Program-made: the position numbers and the translations under genes
Shown here: in pieces, positions 7,973 through 9,046 of the stretch
Numbering within the stretch: position 1 is the first letter of the stretch
Layout of the letters: each line of letters opens with the position of its first letter
Source of the DNA: JBOFEH01 sp051650265
Lineage (GTDB): Bacteria > Bacillota > Clostridia > Lachnospirales > Cellulosilyticaceae
Reading direction: 5' to 3'
DNA length: 9,046 bases
NCBI GenBank assembly: GCA_051650265.1
Contig: JBOFIR010000040.1
Span: 1 to 9,046, forward strand
Notes under the pieces: model-generated
What the model saw: only the letters and a program-made list of their open reading frames with translations
What the model was told of the DNA's origin: nothing
Database searches by the model: none

Positions 7973-8116
7973 ATATTTAGTAGTCAATTATATCGCTTTT
8001 CATGTTGATCAATTCACATGTTATTAGAGATTGTATGCACCACTTTATATTGTCTGTAATAGGCTGTGAATTTTATTTTCCCTGATTACAGAAATTCATT
8101 CAAGGAGGTACCTCAA
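7973..8116 (+). promoter_or_regulatory. Long structured 5' leader of the cold-shock mRNA
   Basis: The predicted leader is about 144 nt, in the range of the long thermoresponsive leaders of cspA-type mRNAs. It carries several competing pairings: CATGT/ACATG (8001-8005 with 8016-8020); TCTGTAAT/ATTACAGA (8053-8060 with 8085-8092); and GTGAATT (8066-8072), which can pair with AATTCAC upstream (8011-8017), while TGAATTT (8067-8073) can pair with AAATTCA downstream (8092-8098). The last pairing ends just before the ribosome site. Regulation by temperature is inferred from the gene family; the pairings are read by eye. Confidence 0.5.
8102..8114 (+). promoter_or_regulatory. Ribosome site inside a 10-bp palindrome, sets the csp start
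   Basis: AAGGAGG (8102-8108) lies 8 nt before the ATG at 8117. It overlaps GAGGTACCTC (8105-8114), a perfect palindrome, so ACCTC right behind the site is complementary to it. The loop is too short for a stable hairpin. The site rules out the longer in-frame GTG start at 8066. Confidence 0.85.
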
Positions 8117-8314
8117 ATGACAGGTACAGTTAAATGGTTTAACGCAGAAAAAGGTTTTGGTTTTATCGAAAGAGCTGACGGAGATGACGTATTCGTACAT
8201 TTCTCAGCAATCCAAGGTGACGGATTCAAAACTCTTGAAGAAGGTCAAAAAGTAACTTTCGAAATTACTCAAGGACCACGTGGCGCTCAAGCTGAAAACG
8301 TAGTTAGAGCATAA
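8117..8314 (+). CDS. csp: Cold-shock protein, CspA family
   Basis: A 65-residue single-domain OB-fold RNA/DNA chaperone that melts mRNA structure at low temperature; cytoplasmic. The N-terminus MTGTVKWFNAEKGFGFIE is canonical. RNP1 (KGFGFI, 12-17) and RNP2 (VFVHF, 25-29) with Trp7, Phe14, Phe16, Phe26, His28 and Phe29 form the nucleic-acid-binding face, and the C-terminus GPRGAQAENVV (53-63) is typical. Length matches the family. The ATG at 8117 is chosen because of the strong ribosome site 8 nt upstream and because family members begin here. It is monocistronic: own promoter at 7938-7966, terminator at 8327-8360. The coding region uses common, translation-friendly codons, in keeping with high expression. 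Which csp paralogue it is cannot be told from the window. Confidence 0.97.
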   Translation: MTGTVKWFNAEKGFGFIERADGDDVFVHFSAIQGDGFKTLEEGQKVTFEITQGPRGAQAENVVRA

Positions 8315-8326
8315 TTATTGCTTCTT

Positions 8327-8362
8327 AAGCTGTTGTACTATATAGTACAACAGCTTTTTTAT
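8327..8362 (+). terminator. Rho-independent terminator of csp
   Basis: A 30-bp perfect palindrome (8327-8356; arms AAGCTGTTGTACTA and TAGTACAACAGCTT around a central AT-rich turn) runs straight into TTTTTT (8355-8360), 12 nt after the csp stop. No U-tract follows on the minus strand. It isolates potD from csp transcription. Confidence 0.95.
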
Positions 8363-8478
8363 ATTGCAGGAAAGTTCGACTTACTACACCTTCATTACTC
8401 CAAAACCTCTCACTCTTATTAGAGTCTCACGTGCACAAAGGGTACTTTTCTTCTTTCGTCAAAAATCACCTTCCACCC

Positions 8479-8507
8479 TTTCAATCTATCCTCCAAAGCA
8501 TTATAAT
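8479..8507 (+). promoter_or_regulatory. Probable promoter of the potD-like gene
   Basis: Perfect TATAAT (8502-8507) with a weak -35 (TTTCAA, 8479-8484) at 17 nt spacing. The start would be near 8514, giving a leader of about 53 nt. The preceding stretch 8363-8478 holds only a small hairpin (ACTCT/AGAGT, 8412-8425) and no gene or riboswitch that I recognise. Confidence 0.45.
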
Positions 8508-8566
8508 GAGACAAAGATGATCTATTGATTCATGCAACATGTATAACGAAAGGATAAGAATCTTAT

Positions 8567-9046
8567 ATGAACAAACTAATGAAATTTTCAAGTCTTTCAG
8601 TCGGCCTTTTTGTGGCTACGCTATCACTTGTTGGCTGTAGCCAATCGCCTAATGAATCCATCAACTTCTTCAACTATGGTGCTAATATTGATGATGAGAC
8701 TTTGAACACTTTTGAAAAAGAATATGGCATCAGGGTCAATATGGCTACCTTTGATGACATGGAGACCATGTATCAAAAAATTGCAAGTGGTGGTGTCAAA
8801 TATGATGTCATCCTCGTCTCCGATGCGTTAATGCCACGAATGATTGACGAAAATCTTCTTCAAGAACTCAATCAAACAAACCTCCCCAATCTCACTCAAA
8901 TGGATGAAGCTTACCTTGATCTCAATATGGACCCAGGAAATGTCTACTCAGTACCTTATATGTTTGGTACAGTAGGTCTTGTATATGACAAAAATGTTAT
9001 CACCGAACCGGTTGATAGCTGGGACATTTTGTGGAATCCTGCTTAC
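8567..9046 (+). CDS. potD: Spermidine/putrescine-binding lipoprotein (PotD-like), 3' end outside the window
   Basis: The first 160 codons of an extracytoplasmic solute-binding protein for an ABC polyamine importer. Residues 1-24 are a lipoprotein signal: basic MNKLMK, a hydrophobic stretch and the lipobox LVGC with Cys24 as the lipidated residue. The mature part aligns in pattern with E. coli PotD: INFFNYGANIDDETLNTFEK (32-51), ETMYQKIASGGVKYDVILVS (66-85), YSVPYMFGTVGLVYD (127-141), SWDILWNPAY (151-160). The family is usually about 350 residues, so a little under half is visible. The start is supported by GAAAGGAT (8548-8555) and the perfect signal peptide. It follows its own likely promoter and not potABC genes, so it is either first in its operon or a stand-alone gene. 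In the ligand region FNYGAN replaces the E. coli YNWTEY, so substrate preference is uncertain. Confidence 0.9.
   Translation, partial: MNKLMKFSSLSVGLFVATLSLVGCSQSPNESINFFNYGANIDDETLNTFEKEYGIRVNMATFDDMETMYQKIASGGVKYDVILVSDALMPRMIDENLLQELNQTNLPNLTQMDEAYLDLNMDPGNVYSVPYMFGTVGLVYDKNVITEPVDSWDILWNPAY

Noticed and set aside
8002..8085. Possible 27-residue leader peptide in the csp leader (MLINSHVIRD...)
   Set aside because: No ribosome site and no regulatory codon pattern; a chance frame in AT-rich RNA is more likely.
8066..8116. Seventeen-residue N-terminal extension of the cold-shock protein starting at a GTG
   Set aside because: No ribosome site precedes the GTG, while a strong one precedes the ATG at 8117, where family members begin.
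8419..8515. Short minus-strand frame between csp and potD with protein-like wording (WKVIFDERRKVPFVHVRL)
   Set aside because: Only about 31 codons with no ATG and no clear ribosome site; it crosses the potD promoter region, so chance is the simpler view.
1..9046. CRISPR arrays, tRNA or rRNA genes, insertion sequences, toxin-antitoxin or phage modules
   Set aside because: No regularly spaced direct repeats, no tRNA-like cloverleaf or rRNA segments, and no transposase or phage proteins are visible on either strand.

Overview
The window reads as a chromosomal segment from a low-to-moderate GC Gram-positive anaerobe, most likely a clostridium related to Lachnospirales. This rests on AT-rich spacers, strong AGGAGG-type ribosome sites, sigma-A promoters of the TTGACA/TATAAT class, U-tract terminators and clostridial-looking protein sequences. 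No database search was possible, so the taxonomy is inference.

Layout. Positions 1-7816 are all on the minus strand and read leftwards. recQ (7816-5660, DNA helicase) comes first. After a 98-bp gap comes a two-gene unit: a large right-handed beta-helix protein of the polysaccharide-lyase/glycosidase fold (5561-3417), then, 3 bp on, a SurA/parvulin-like foldase (3413-2436). This unit ends in a strong intrinsic terminator whose stem contains the foldase stop codon. A separate promoter overlaps that terminator and drives a GH42 beta-galactosidase (2355-274). It is followed 21 bp later by the start of another gene that is broken by several lesions in the visible 252 bp. On the plus strand lie a CspA-type cold-shock protein (8117-8314) with its own promoter, a leader of about 144 nt and a textbook terminator, and then the first 160 codons of a PotD-like polyamine-binding lipoprotein that runs off the right edge.

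How they fit together. The beta-helix protein, foldase and GH42 look like part of a glycan-use locus, comparable in spirit to pectin/rhamnogalactan loci where GH42 enzymes trim galactosyl oligosaccharides. None of the three has a signal peptide, so the pathway appears to work in the cytoplasm on imported oligosaccharides. No transporter or regulator is visible. The unusual part is a signal-less SurA-like protein coupled to a signal-less beta-helix protein, which suggests a dedicated cytoplasmic folding partner. recQ, csp and potD look like ordinary housekeeping or stress genes flanking the locus.
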